Part shown: positions 1 through 6,726 of the stretch, piece by piece
How positions within the stretch are numbered: the first letter of the stretch is position 1
Layout: each line of letters starts with the position of its first letter
Assembly (NCBI GenBank): GCA_024403005.1
Contig: JAKSSQ010000069.1
Location: forward strand, 1-8,684
Length of the DNA stretch: 8,684 nt
Origin: Clostridia bacterium
GTDB lineage: Bacteria > Bacillota > Clostridia > Peptostreptococcales > Anaerovoracaceae
Direction: 5' to 3'
The notes under the pieces: generated by a model
The model's input: the letters and a program-made list of their open reading frames with translations, nothing else
What the model was told of the DNA's origin: nothing
The model's database searches: none
Made by a program: the position numbers and the translations under genes

Positions 1-118
1 CTCAAATCTGCCCCTCAATTGAGACCCTCAAAACAGTCCCTCAAATTGAAATTGGGTAATTCCGCCCAGCCCCTCATGTTTGCCCCTCAAAAACTTTGGC
101 AAACCCTCAAAAACTTTG
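1..118. repeat. Degenerate CCCTCAA repeat array, 13-nt period
   Basis: CCCTCA(A/T) begins at 12, 25, 38, 71, 84 and 104, and the window opens with CTCAAA, the tail of a further copy that would start two bases before position 1. Most steps are exactly 13 nt (12 to 25, 25 to 38, 71 to 84, and the implied first step); the others are 33 and 20. The seven-base core is conserved while the following six bases vary. The last two units share a longer identical 15-mer, CCCTCAAAAACTTTG, at 84-98 and 104-118. All copies point the same way, so the array cannot fold into CCCTC/GAGGG hairpins and is not a terminator. It lies just downstream of the histidine kinase stop codon, where it would be read as TTGAGGG. 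Function is unknown. Confidence 0.75.
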
Positions 119-145
119 ATTATCCGTTTTCTTATACGTATTAGG

Positions 146-1876
146 CTATTCCTCTTCGGAATTCTCTTCCATGCGTGCTTCCGGGAAACTTATCGTAACT
201 AGGCAGCCGCCGTCTGCTGCATTCTCAACCTTAATGCTGCCTTCGTTGTCTTCTGCAGCCTGAGCAGCAATTGCAAGGCCAAGACCGGTGCCTTTACCGG
301 CTCTCTTGGTCGTAAAGAACGGTTCAAAGATATGGGGCATAATGTCTTCCGGAATTCCCGGGCCCGTATCTCTTACGCTGGCAACTATCCTTCCTTCGGA
401 CCTGGAAACAGACAGTTCAAGGCGGCCTTCCGTACCCATGGCCTGCACTGCATTGATAATTATATTAAGAACAAGCTGCAGAACCTGCACTTCGTTGCCG
501 TATATCATGCAGCCCTTTTCGTAGTCCGTCTTTATGCTTATTCCTTCCGGAATGGACGAATGGGCTATCATCATGGCGTTCTTAAACAGTGTACGAACGT
601 CCACATACCCTCTCGTATCTTCCGTATTTTTGCGGGAAAGGTCTCCGATTCTCGTAACGAGTTTCTTGGCTTTTAAAGAAGTGTCGTAAATCTTTTCCAT
701 GTATTCCGCCAGTTCTTCGTCGTTCGGATTCAGTTTTTCCATGGAAAGGATGCTGTAGCTCATGATTGGCGTCAACAGATTGTTGAATTCGTGAGTTATG
801 CCGGAAGTAAACGTACCAATGGTCTCAAGGCGGTCGGCGTGAGCCAGCTCCTGGCGGCGGGCCTCGATCTGGGCCAGCTCGGAATTCTTTTCCTTAAGAA
901 GGTTAACTTCCTCTTCCAGTTCGCGGTTTTTTCTGTATCTCTTTTCGATTTCGAAGACGATAACGCCGACGCAGCACAGGATAAGCAATGCCATGCAGCA
1001 GATTACGCCGATTAGGCTGTAAACCGGTTTTATTACGATGTCGTATCTGGATGCTACGCTTACGGTAAACATTCCGTTGTCGCTATGGTCCGTCGGAACT
1101 ACCAGCATTCGGGACGTGTATTCGGCGCTGTTCATCATGTCCCAGTAGTTATAGGTTTCCCTGCCCTTCTGATTTTCGTCCTGGAACTTTCTTATGGTTC
1201 CGATTACGTTGGGCGCACAGGTTGCACCGGTGACCACATCAGCGGACTCGGTATAAACGATGCCGTTGTGTCTGTGCAGAACTACGCCGGAGGCGGGTTC
1301 CAGAAGAACTACCTGGCTGTCGTTTGTAATTACGGAGCCTGCAATCTTCTTATAAAGCTCCAGAGTATCCAGAAGAACTCCGTAGTAAATGTTGTTTTTA
1401 GGGGATTTCTGGATGTAAGCGAGGCTTGTTTTGCCGTAAATGTCGGTGCAGGCAGTAATCGTATTGTTCTGAATGGAATCGAGTTTGTAGTTCTTGTAGG
1501 TTACGGAAGCGAATTGAACCCTGCCGTCTTCGATAACGAGGAACGCTCTGGTAAGGTCGTCTTTTGCTACTACGCTGTCGCAGAGAGCTCTTATGAGCGG
1601 CGCAGAATTGCCTGTATTAATGTATTCTGCTTCGGCGGCTTTAAAGACGCCGCTGTTTAAAGTATAAGTAGTTTCGGTGCGGATATAGTCGAATACGTTC
1701 TGAACGCTGTGGTCCATGGAGGCAGCAAGAGCGTCCAGGCTTTCGTCTGCCGCATCCAGAATTTTGCTGTCATAAAAAACAAACATGCCGGCAAGAACAG
1801 CGATGGAAACTATTATAACTCCTACCGCTGCAACAATTTTCCGGTTATTTTTAATCATTGTTCCGTAACTATGCAA
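146..1876 (-). CDS. Sensor histidine kinase with extracellular sensor domain
   Basis: Membrane sensor kinase that should autophosphorylate on histidine and pass the phosphate to a response regulator, most likely the divergent one at 1957. The frame is open from 1894, but the best start is TTG at 1876 (576 aa): AAGGAG at 1883-1888 sits 6 nt upstream. Numbering from there: membrane segment about 15-34; extracellular region about 36-284, possibly Cache-like (inferred); second membrane segment about 285-308; coiled coil about 311-346 with no obvious HAMP domain; H box SGITHEFNNLLTPI with phospho-acceptor His362; N box with Asn475; G1 box DTGPGIP near 503; F box EPFFTT near 518; G2 box GKGTGLGL at 527-534; acidic tail EENSEEE. 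All catalytic motifs are intact. The kinase core resembles the NtrB-like HPK4 type. The second membrane segment holds two Cys-Cys pairs (293/294 and 301/302). The ligand is unknown. Confidence 0.93.
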   Translation of the reverse strand: MHSYGTMIKNNRKIVAAVGVIIVSIAVLAGMFVFYDSKILDAADESLDALAASMDHSVQNVFDYIRTETTYTLNSGVFKAAEAEYINTGNSAPLIRALCDSVVAKDDLTRAFLVIEDGRVQFASVTYKNYKLDSIQNNTITACTDIYGKTSLAYIQKSPKNNIYYGVLLDTLELYKKIAGSVITNDSQVVLLEPASGVVLHRHNGIVYTESADVVTGATCAPNVIGTIRKFQDENQKGRETYNYWDMMNSAEYTSRMLVVPTDHSDNGMFTVSVASRYDIVIKPVYSLIGVICCMALLILCCVGVIVFEIEKRYRKNRELEEEVNLLKEKNSELAQIEARRQELAHADRLETIGTFTSGITHEFNNLLTPIMSYSILSMEKLNPNDEELAEYMEKIYDTSLKAKKLVTRIGDLSRKNTEDTRGYVDVRTLFKNAMMIAHSSIPEGISIKTDYEKGCMIYGNEVQVLQLVLNIIINAVQAMGTEGRLELSVSRSEGRIVASVRDTGPGIPEDIMPHIFEPFFTTKRAGKGTGLGLAIAAQAAEDNEGSIKVENAADGGCLVTISFPEARMEENSEEE

Positions 1877-1882
1877 AATCTT

Positions 1883-1888
1883 CTCCTT
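1883..1888 (-). promoter_or_regulatory. Ribosome binding site that sets the kinase start
   Basis: On the minus strand AAGGAG is followed by six bases and then TTG at 1876. The upstream in-frame TTG at 1892-1894 has only AT-rich sequence before it and would place this Shine-Dalgarno inside the gene. The ATG at 1858 has only a weak GGAA in front of it. The TTG at 1876 is therefore the preferred start. Confidence 0.7.
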
Positions 1889-1915
1889 GCCCAATTTTCA
1901 AGTAATTTGTATAAT
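1887..1915 (+). promoter_or_regulatory. Promoter of the response regulator gene
   Basis: A sigma-70/SigA-type promoter: -35 TTGCCC at 1887-1892, exactly 17 nt spacer, perfect -10 TATAAT at 1910-1915. Transcription should begin near 1922, giving a leader of about 35 nt before the ATG at 1957. The -35 element overlaps the kinase ribosome binding site on the other strand. Three AATTT blocks (1893, 1904, 1913) lie between and over the promoter elements, where an OmpR-family protein could bind to autoregulate; that is inference. Confidence 0.65.
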
Positions 1916-1938
1916 TTATTTTAACTGAATCTCAGCAA
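1908..1938 (-). promoter_or_regulatory. Possible promoter of the histidine kinase gene
   Basis: On the minus strand a TATACA -10 lies at 1908-1913 and a weak TTGCTG -35 at 1933-1938, with a long 19-nt spacer. It would start transcription near 1901, a short distance before the kinase ribosome binding site. It overlaps the regulator promoter on the other strand, so the two may compete. The match is poor; the location is the main argument. Confidence 0.28.
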
Positions 1939-1956
1939 GTATTAAAGAGGTAGAAT

Positions 1957-2652
1957 ATGGCAGAAGACATTGTTCTTGTTGTAGACGACGATAATTCCAT
2001 AGTAGAAGTTTTATGCAAAGTACTCCGTTCCAACGGGTTTATTGCAGATACCGCATCCAGCGGTTTCGAAGCTCTGGATAAGATTGAAAAGACCCAGTAC
2101 AGCTGCATTCTCATGGATATAAACATGGACGGAATCGACGGATTCGAGGTTATAAGCCGCATAAGAAAGCAGAATATTACCACGCCTATCGTTGTGGTCA
2201 GCGGAAGAAAAGAGGACTACGATACGATTTACGGCCTGGATATCGGTGCGGACGATTACATTACAAAGCCCTTTAACCCCATTACGCTGGGCGCTAAAGT
2301 AAAGGCCATTATCCGAAGATACGGCCACACCTCCGAAGACCAGAACCAGAAGCAGGAAATTTCCGCAGGGCCCTTCGTTTACGACCTCACTACCCTCCGC
2401 CTCTACAAAAACGGCGAAGAAATTCCCTTAACAGCCAAGGAAAACTCCATCATGAAGCTGTTCATGGACAACGAAAACCACATTTTCTCCAGAGATACCA
2501 TCTACGAAATCGTCTGGAACCATCCGATCATGGACGATTCCACCGTCGTTGTTTATATAAACAGGCTCCGCCAGAAAATCGAGGATGACCCCTCGGACCC
2601 CCGCTACATCCAGAATGTGCGAGGCCTTGGCTACAGATTCATCGCAAAGTAA
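1957..2652 (+). CDS. OmpR/PhoB-family response regulator
   Basis: DNA-binding response regulator of 231 aa, the usual length of the family. The receiver domain covers about residues 3-120, with acidic pocket Asp10-Asp12, phospho-acceptor Asp54 in LMDINM, the conserved Ser82 in VVSG, and Lys104 in the KPF motif. A linker near 121-136 leads to a winged-helix trans_reg_C domain (about 137-230) with the typical VVVYINRLRQKIE recognition-helix region and the C-terminal VRGLGYRF. AGAGG at 1946-1950 precedes the ATG. It is divergent from the histidine kinase at 1876, the likely cognate partner. It ends 13 nt before a strong hairpin terminator. Overall it resembles VanR/PhoP-type regulators, but the regulon cannot be read from the sequence. 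Proximity to the importer suggests a possible target, without a demonstrated binding site. Confidence 0.95.
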   Translation: MAEDIVLVVDDDNSIVEVLCKVLRSNGFIADTASSGFEALDKIEKTQYSCILMDINMDGIDGFEVISRIRKQNITTPIVVVSGRKEDYDTIYGLDIGADDYITKPFNPITLGAKVKAIIRRYGHTSEDQNQKQEISAGPFVYDLTTLRLYKNGEEIPLTAKENSIMKLFMDNENHIFSRDTIYEIVWNHPIMDDSTVVVYINRLRQKIEDDPSDPRYIQNVRGLGYRFIAK

Positions 2653-2660
2653 AGCACAGA

Positions 2661-2694
2661 AAAAACCCTCAAGCCTTACGGCCTGAGGGTTTTT
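2661..2694. terminator. Bidirectional rho-independent terminator
   Basis: The stem CCCTCAAGCC / GGCCTGAGGG (2666-2675 and 2680-2689) closes a TTAC loop. It is flanked by an A run (2660-2665) and a T run (2690-2694), so it works as a hairpin plus U-tract in both directions. It sits between the convergent regulator gene (stop at 2652) and dppF (stop at 2743). The one imperfect pair is A-C in plus-strand RNA but G-U in minus-strand RNA, so the minus-strand stem is continuous. Confidence 0.88.
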
Positions 2695-2742
2695 GTTATG
2701 AAATAAAGAGGTTCAAATGAATTTTTGCACTGAATTCTGCGA

Positions 2743-3711
2743 TTACTTGTCGCAAAGGTGGCAGGCAACCATGTGTCCGGGTTCGATTTCCTTTAACACG
2801 GGGGCTTCCTGCAGGCAACGTTCGTGACAGTGTTCGCAGCGGGCTGCAAAGCGGCAGCCGGGCTTGGGGTCGATCGGGCTTACAACTTCGCCCTTGATAA
2901 CCTTGATTTCCTTATTGCGCATTGCGATGTCCGGTTCGGGGATAGCGGACAGCAGAGCCTGTGTATAAGGATGGATAGGCTTTTCGAAGAGTTCGTCGGA
3001 GCTTGCGAATTCAAGGCACTGTCCGAGGTACATAACCATGATGTTGTCGGAAATGTGCTTAACTACGCTCAGATCGTGAGTTACGAACATGTATGTGAGG
3101 TTCATATCGTCCTGAAGGTCCATGAGCAGGTTCAGAATCTGAGCCTGAATGGATACGTCCAGAGCGGATACGGGTTCGTCGCATACGATGAACTTGGGGT
3201 TTACAGACAGCGCACGTGCGATACCGATACGCTGGCGGCGTCCGCCGTCCAGTTCGTGGGGGTATGCTGTGGCATATCTGCGAGCCAGACCTACAACGTC
3301 CATAAGTCTTGCAGCGCGGTTGTAAATTTCGCGCTTTGTGGGCAGAGTCTTGTTGATGATCATGTATTCTGCAATGATTTCAACTACTGACTTTCTGGGG
3401 TCAAGGCTTGCGTAGGGGTCCTGGAAGATAATCTGCAGTTCCTGGCGCATCTTCTTCATCTGGCGGGGATTGTACTTTGTAATATCGTCGCCGTTGTAAA
3501 GAATCTGGCCGGAAGTCGGTTCGATAAGGCGGAGAATTGTGCGGCCGAGAGTACTCTTGCCGCAGCCGGATTCGCCTACTACGCCGACTGTTTCGCCTGC
3601 GTATACCTTCATGTTGATGCCGTCAACCGCATGCAGGAAGGACTTATCGCCTACCTTAAAATATTTTTTAAGATCTACTGTCTCAAGCAGAGGTGTTCTC
3701 TGTTCAGTCAT
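2743..3711 (-). CDS. dppF: Peptide ABC transporter ATP-binding protein DppF/OppF-like
   Basis: The second nucleotide-binding subunit (322 aa) of the peptide importer, acting on the cytoplasmic face with DppD. Walker A GESGCGKST at residues 46-54, Q-loop Gln97, signature LDGGRRQR at 154-161, Walker B FIVCDEP at 174-180 and switch His212 (VTHD) are all present. The C-terminal oligopeptide-transporter extension starts near HPYTQALLSAIPEPD (about 247) and carries cysteines 286, 292, 295, 299, 317 and 320. This cluster occurs in DppD/DppF-type ATPases and has been linked to an Fe-S cluster. The signature has Asp where LSGGQ has Ser, unlike its partner DppD, so the two ATP sites are unlikely to be equivalent. 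The ATG follows the dppD stop after three bases, and its AAAGGAGG ribosome binding site lies inside the end of dppD. It is the last gene of the operon. Confidence 0.95.
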   Translation of the reverse strand: MTEQRTPLLETVDLKKYFKVGDKSFLHAVDGINMKVYAGETVGVVGESGCGKSTLGRTILRLIEPTSGQILYNGDDITKYNPRQMKKMRQELQIIFQDPYASLDPRKSVVEIIAEYMIINKTLPTKREIYNRAARLMDVVGLARRYATAYPHELDGGRRQRIGIARALSVNPKFIVCDEPVSALDVSIQAQILNLLMDLQDDMNLTYMFVTHDLSVVKHISDNIMVMYLGQCLEFASSDELFEKPIHPYTQALLSAIPEPDIAMRNKEIKVIKGEVVSPIDPKPGCRFAARCEHCHERCLQEAPVLKEIEPGHMVACHLCDK

Positions 3712-3714
3712 TGC

Positions 3715-4704
3715 TTAGTCCTCCTTTCCCTGACAATACAGGTGGCAGCGGATGGAATGAGTTCCGTCAGTGAATACTTCGGGAGGTACTTCCTTGCAGA
3801 TGTCCATGCACTTTGTGCAGCGAGGTGCGAACTTGCAGCCCTTGGGAAGGTTTGTCGGATCCGGCATGAGGCCGGCGATGGGCTGAAGACGTGCTGTCTT
3901 GGACTTGAGGTTCGGCAGGGAAGCGAACAGACCATCTGTGTAGGGGTGGTGCACAGACTTCGTAAAGATGTCTTCTGCAGTACCTACTTCGATAATTTCA
4001 CCGGCATACATTACAGCTACGTTGTCGCAGGTCTGTGCTACGATGCCGAGGTCGTGTGTGATCATGATCATGGATGTTCCCAGACGGTCGCGCAGGTCGC
4101 GGATCATCATGAGTACCTGAGCCTGAATTGTTACGTCCAGAGCTGTGGTGGGTTCATCTGCAATGAGGAGATCCGGTTCGCAGGAGAGTGCGATAGCGAT
4201 TACTACACGCTGGCGCATTCCGCCGGAGAACTGGTGGGGATAGTCGTTCTTTCTTGCAGGAGGAATACCTACAAGTGTGAGCGTTTCATCAACTCTTGCG
4301 TCGATTTGTTCCTTGGTAAGGCCCTTTTCGTTGTGAACGATGAGTGCTTCTGCAATCTGGTCGCCAACGGTGAGAACCGGGTTTAAGGAAGTCATGGGGT
4401 CCTGGAAGATCATGGCGATTTTGTCGCCGCGGATCTTGCGCATGCGTGCTTCGGGAAGGTCTACGATGCTGTCGCCTTCAAAGGTGATGGAACCGTTTGT
4501 AACCTTACCTGTACGTTCCGGGAGCAGGCGCATGAGTGTTAAGGCAAGAGTGGTCTTGCCGGCACCGGTTTCACCAACCAGGCCTAATGTTGCACCCTTT
4601 TCGAGGGAAAGGGATACGTCGTTTACTGCGTAAACTGTTTCCAGGTCTGTCTTGTAGATGACGCTCAGATTTTTAATGTCTAACATCTTTTCTGTGTTAT
4701 TCAT
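3715..4704 (-). CDS. dppD: Peptide ABC transporter ATP-binding protein DppD/OppD-like
   Basis: The first nucleotide-binding subunit (329 aa). Walker A GETGAGKTT at residues 44-52, Q-loop Gln101, a canonical FSGGMRQR signature at 159-166, Walker B LLIADEP at 179-185 with catalytic Glu184, and switch His217 are visible. The C-terminal extension begins around HHPYTDGLFASLPNL (252) and has cysteines 290, 296, 299, 303, 320 and 324, the same cluster type as in DppF. It should form a heterodimer with DppF that drives the DppB/DppC channel. The start ATG has AAGGAAA upstream on the minus strand. The gene begins 25 nt after the dppC stop and is translationally close to dppF (three-base gap). All ATPase motifs are intact. 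The substrate class (peptide versus opine or metal-chelate) cannot be fixed from the ATPase. Confidence 0.95.
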   Translation of the reverse strand: MNNTEKMLDIKNLSVIYKTDLETVYAVNDVSLSLEKGATLGLVGETGAGKTTLALTLMRLLPERTGKVTNGSITFEGDSIVDLPEARMRKIRGDKIAMIFQDPMTSLNPVLTVGDQIAEALIVHNEKGLTKEQIDARVDETLTLVGIPPARKNDYPHQFSGGMRQRVVIAIALSCEPDLLIADEPTTALDVTIQAQVLMMIRDLRDRLGTSMIMITHDLGIVAQTCDNVAVMYAGEIIEVGTAEDIFTKSVHHPYTDGLFASLPNLKSKTARLQPIAGLMPDPTNLPKGCKFAPRCTKCMDICKEVPPEVFTDGTHSIRCHLYCQGKED

Positions 4705-4729
4705 GTTTTTATTTCCTTTCTGTAAGCGT

Positions 4730-5647
4730 CTAGTTCCTCAGACGAGGATCCATAGCGTCGCGGAGACCGTCGCCCAGGAGGTTTACGGAGAATGCTGTTA
4801 AGATAATTGCCAGAGCGGGGAACAGTACGAGCAGAGGTGCGCGGAGCATGTCTACACGTGCGCTGGCCAGCATGGAGCCCCATTCGGGTGCGGGTGCGGG
4901 CAGGGACAGACCGATAAAGCTCAGTGTGGACTGATAAATTACCAGACTGGATACGTTAAGTGTTACGTTTACGAGGATAATACCCAGTGTGTTGGGAATG
5001 ATGTGGCTGATGATAATGCGTGCGGAGCTGGAACCGCCTGCGCGGGCAGCTTCTACGTATTCCTGGTCTACCAGGTTGAGTACGCCGGAGCGAACCAGAC
5101 GAACGTAGTTCGTAAAGTAAGCCAGAGTCATGGCGATAATCAGTACGGGGATGCTTGAACCAAGGGCAGCAACTACTACCATTGTGAACAGCAGGTCGGG
5201 GATGGACATGAAGATGTCCAGAGCTCTCATGATTAACATGTCAACCTTGCCGCCGAAATAGCCTGCGATAGCACCTAATGTGCAGCCGAACAGGCAGGAA
5301 CTGATGGATGCAGCTACTGCAACCAGCAGAGAGTTGCGGGCACCGTGTACCAGACGGGACAGAACGTCGCGTCCATAGCTGTCGCAGCCAAGAGGATGTT
5401 CTGCGGACATGTGTGCGAGCCTGTTGTCCGGAATCTGAACAACGCCGACTTCGTATGTTGCGATAACATCTGCCAGAATAACAACCAGGATGATAAAGAT
5501 AAGGAGGAACAGGCCGATCATGGCGCCCTTGTTCTTCTTTAATCTGCGGAGAATTTCCTTAACCTGGCTGGGTCTCTTGAAGTTAATGTCTTCGCCATCG
5601 TTGAGAAGGTCGATGGCAGAGCGAGCGGGAGCATTATTTTCTGTCAT
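4730..5647 (-). CDS. dppC: Peptide ABC transporter permease DppC
   Basis: Inner-membrane channel subunit of 305 aa, a normal length for DppC/OppC. A cytoplasmic N-terminal tail of about 40 residues precedes the first membrane segment (about 42-63). Further hydrophobic segments lie near 105-130, 137-160, 165-186, 219-243 and 271-294. The HPLGCDSYGRDVLSRLVHGAR stretch near 84 is typical of the OppC family. The EAA loop that docks the ATPases is at about 197-219 (EYVEAARAGGSSS), and GLSLPAPAPEWGSML near 246 is another DppC hallmark. The ATG at 5647 has an excellent GAGGAGGT ribosome binding site that overlaps the last codons and stop of dppB, suggesting translational coupling. It pairs with DppB in the membrane. 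Confidence 0.95.
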   Translation of the reverse strand: MTENNAPARSAIDLLNDGEDINFKRPSQVKEILRRLKKNKGAMIGLFLLIFIILVVILADVIATYEVGVVQIPDNRLAHMSAEHPLGCDSYGRDVLSRLVHGARNSLLVAVAASISSCLFGCTLGAIAGYFGGKVDMLIMRALDIFMSIPDLLFTMVVVAALGSSIPVLIIAMTLAYFTNYVRLVRSGVLNLVDQEYVEAARAGGSSSARIIISHIIPNTLGIILVNVTLNVSSLVIYQSTLSFIGLSLPAPAPEWGSMLASARVDMLRAPLLVLFPALAIILTAFSVNLLGDGLRDAMDPRLRN

Positions 5648-5652
5648 TGAAA

Positions 5653-6591
5653 TTACCTCCTCTTACTGTACTTGGCTCTGATACGCGGGTCGATGAAGGC
5701 ATAAACGAGGTCTACGCCAATCATGAGCAGCGTGAAGCAAATGGATACCATTACAGCGCAGCCGATTACCATGGGTTCATCCTTTGTACTGATGGACTGA
5801 ACGATAAGGGAACCGACGCCGGGGATGGAGAACAGCTGTTCTGTGGTTACCATACCTGCCAGCAGGCAGCCGAAGCGCATGCCGATGGATGTAACTACGG
5901 GCAGAAGAGCGTTCTTAAGAGCGTGCTTCCAGATAACTGTACGTTCTGCAACGCCCTTTGCACGAGCGGTACGAACGTAGTCCTGACGGATAGATTCCAG
6001 CATGGAAGACTTTGTGAAACGCAGATATGCAGATAGTTCACAGATCGTCGCTGCAATAACCGGCAGAACGTAGTGCCTTGTGGACTTCAGACCGAAGGAC
6101 GGGAACCAGTTGAGTTTCAAGGCAAATACATACATGAGTAAGATACCTACTACGAAACTCGGCACCGCCGCCAGGAAGAAGGCTATCATTGTGGGGATGG
6201 TGTCCATCAGAGAGTTTTGCTTTACAGCCGACAAAATCCCCAGCGGAACACCTATACAAACCGAGAGCAACAGTACCAGTATGGCCAGGCGCAGTGTAAT
6301 TAAGAATCTGGGCCAGAGCTCATCGAATACATTCAATTTTGTGGTATATGACTGACCGAAGTCACCTTCTGTTACGATACCTTTAAGATAATTGAACCAA
6401 CGCACGATAACGGGGTTGTTGTAGCCCAGTTCTTCGTTCATTGCTTCTACTTCCGCCGCGGTAGCATTGGGTCCCAGGATCATACGGCCGGGGTTGCCGG
6501 GAGTAACGTTCATTACGAAGAAGATGATCAGGGTTACGCCAAGTACGGTGGGGATTAGGAATAACAGACGCTTGATAATATATCTATGCAT
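5653..6591 (-). CDS. dppB: Peptide ABC transporter permease DppB
   Basis: Inner-membrane channel subunit of 312 aa. The start MHRYIIKRLLFLIPTVLGVT is the classical DppB/OppB N terminus, with a first membrane segment at about 9-29. The TPGNPGR motif near 30, GDFGQSY near 76, and the EAA loop at about 205-227 (DYVRTARAKGV) identify the family. More membrane segments are seen near 98-122, 133-158, 172-190, 230-250 and 275-298. The end DPRIRAKYSKRR is basic and cytoplasmic. The stop lies five bases before the dppC ATG. The start has AGGA just upstream. It is the first permease gene after the terminator-like hairpin that follows the binding-protein gene, so its transcription probably depends on read-through unless an internal promoter exists; I do not see a convincing one. 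Confidence 0.95.
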   Translation of the reverse strand: MHRYIIKRLLFLIPTVLGVTLIIFFVMNVTPGNPGRMILGPNATAAEVEAMNEELGYNNPVIVRWFNYLKGIVTEGDFGQSYTTKLNVFDELWPRFLITLRLAILVLLLSVCIGVPLGILSAVKQNSLMDTIPTMIAFFLAAVPSFVVGILLMYVFALKLNWFPSFGLKSTRHYVLPVIAATICELSAYLRFTKSSMLESIRQDYVRTARAKGVAERTVIWKHALKNALLPVVTSIGMRFGCLLAGMVTTEQLFSIPGVGSLIVQSISTKDEPMVIGCAVMVSICFTLLMIGVDLVYAFIDPRIRAKYSKRR

Positions 6592-6619
6592 GTTTTCCTG
6601 CTTTCTTAGTAATAATGAG

Positions 6620-6640
6620 TATTAAATAATAAATTTAATA
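6620..6640. repeat. AT-only inverted repeat upstream of dppB
   Basis: TATTAAAT, five bases, ATTTAATA: a perfect 8-bp inverted repeat made only of A and T, 29 nt upstream of the dppB start. It could be an operator or weak hairpin, or chance in AT-rich DNA. Confidence 0.4.
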
Positions 6641-6655
6641 AGTGCGTGTTATGCG

Positions 6656-6670
6656 GGCCGGAAACCGGCC
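6656..6670. repeat. GC-rich hairpin between binding-protein gene and dppB
   Basis: GGCCGG and CCGGCC, separated by three bases, form a perfect and very stable 6-bp stem. No T run follows on either strand, so it is not a standard terminator. On the dpp transcript it lies just downstream of the terminator-like hairpin and could protect RNA ends or add to folding of the intergenic segment. Confidence 0.5.
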
Positions 6671-6688
6671 ATGATGAATAGAGATTTT

Positions 6689-6726
6689 AAAAAGTGCGCA
6701 GACGATTCAACTAACCGCCTGCGCAC
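6689..6726 (-). terminator. Terminator/attenuator after the binding-protein gene
   Basis: On the minus strand GTGCGCAG at 6719-6726 pairs with CTGCGCAC at 6694-6701. The stem extends inward by a G-U and two more G-C pairs to 11 bp, with an 11-nt loop, and five T residues follow (6689-6693). It lies 52 nt past the binding-protein stop and within the operon. Partial termination here would give more binding protein than permease, as in many peptide-transport operons. Complete termination would require a separate promoter for dppB. Confidence 0.75.

Noticed and set aside
1..118. CRISPR array
   Set aside because: The repeated core is only seven bases with six-base gaps, far shorter than CRISPR repeats and spacers.
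1..145. Terminator for the kinase gene in the CCCTCAA array
   Set aside because: All copies have the same orientation, so no CCCTC/GAGGG stem can form, and no hairpin with a T run is seen after the stop at 146.
1877..1894. Six-residue longer kinase start at TTG 1892-1894
   Set aside because: It has no Shine-Dalgarno upstream, and it would bury the good AAGGAG inside the coding region. TTG 1876 fits better.
146..6591. Numerous other opposite-strand open frames across the kinase, regulator and dpp genes
   Set aside because: All lie antisense or out of frame over well-supported genes, lack ribosome binding sites and show no recognisable domain.
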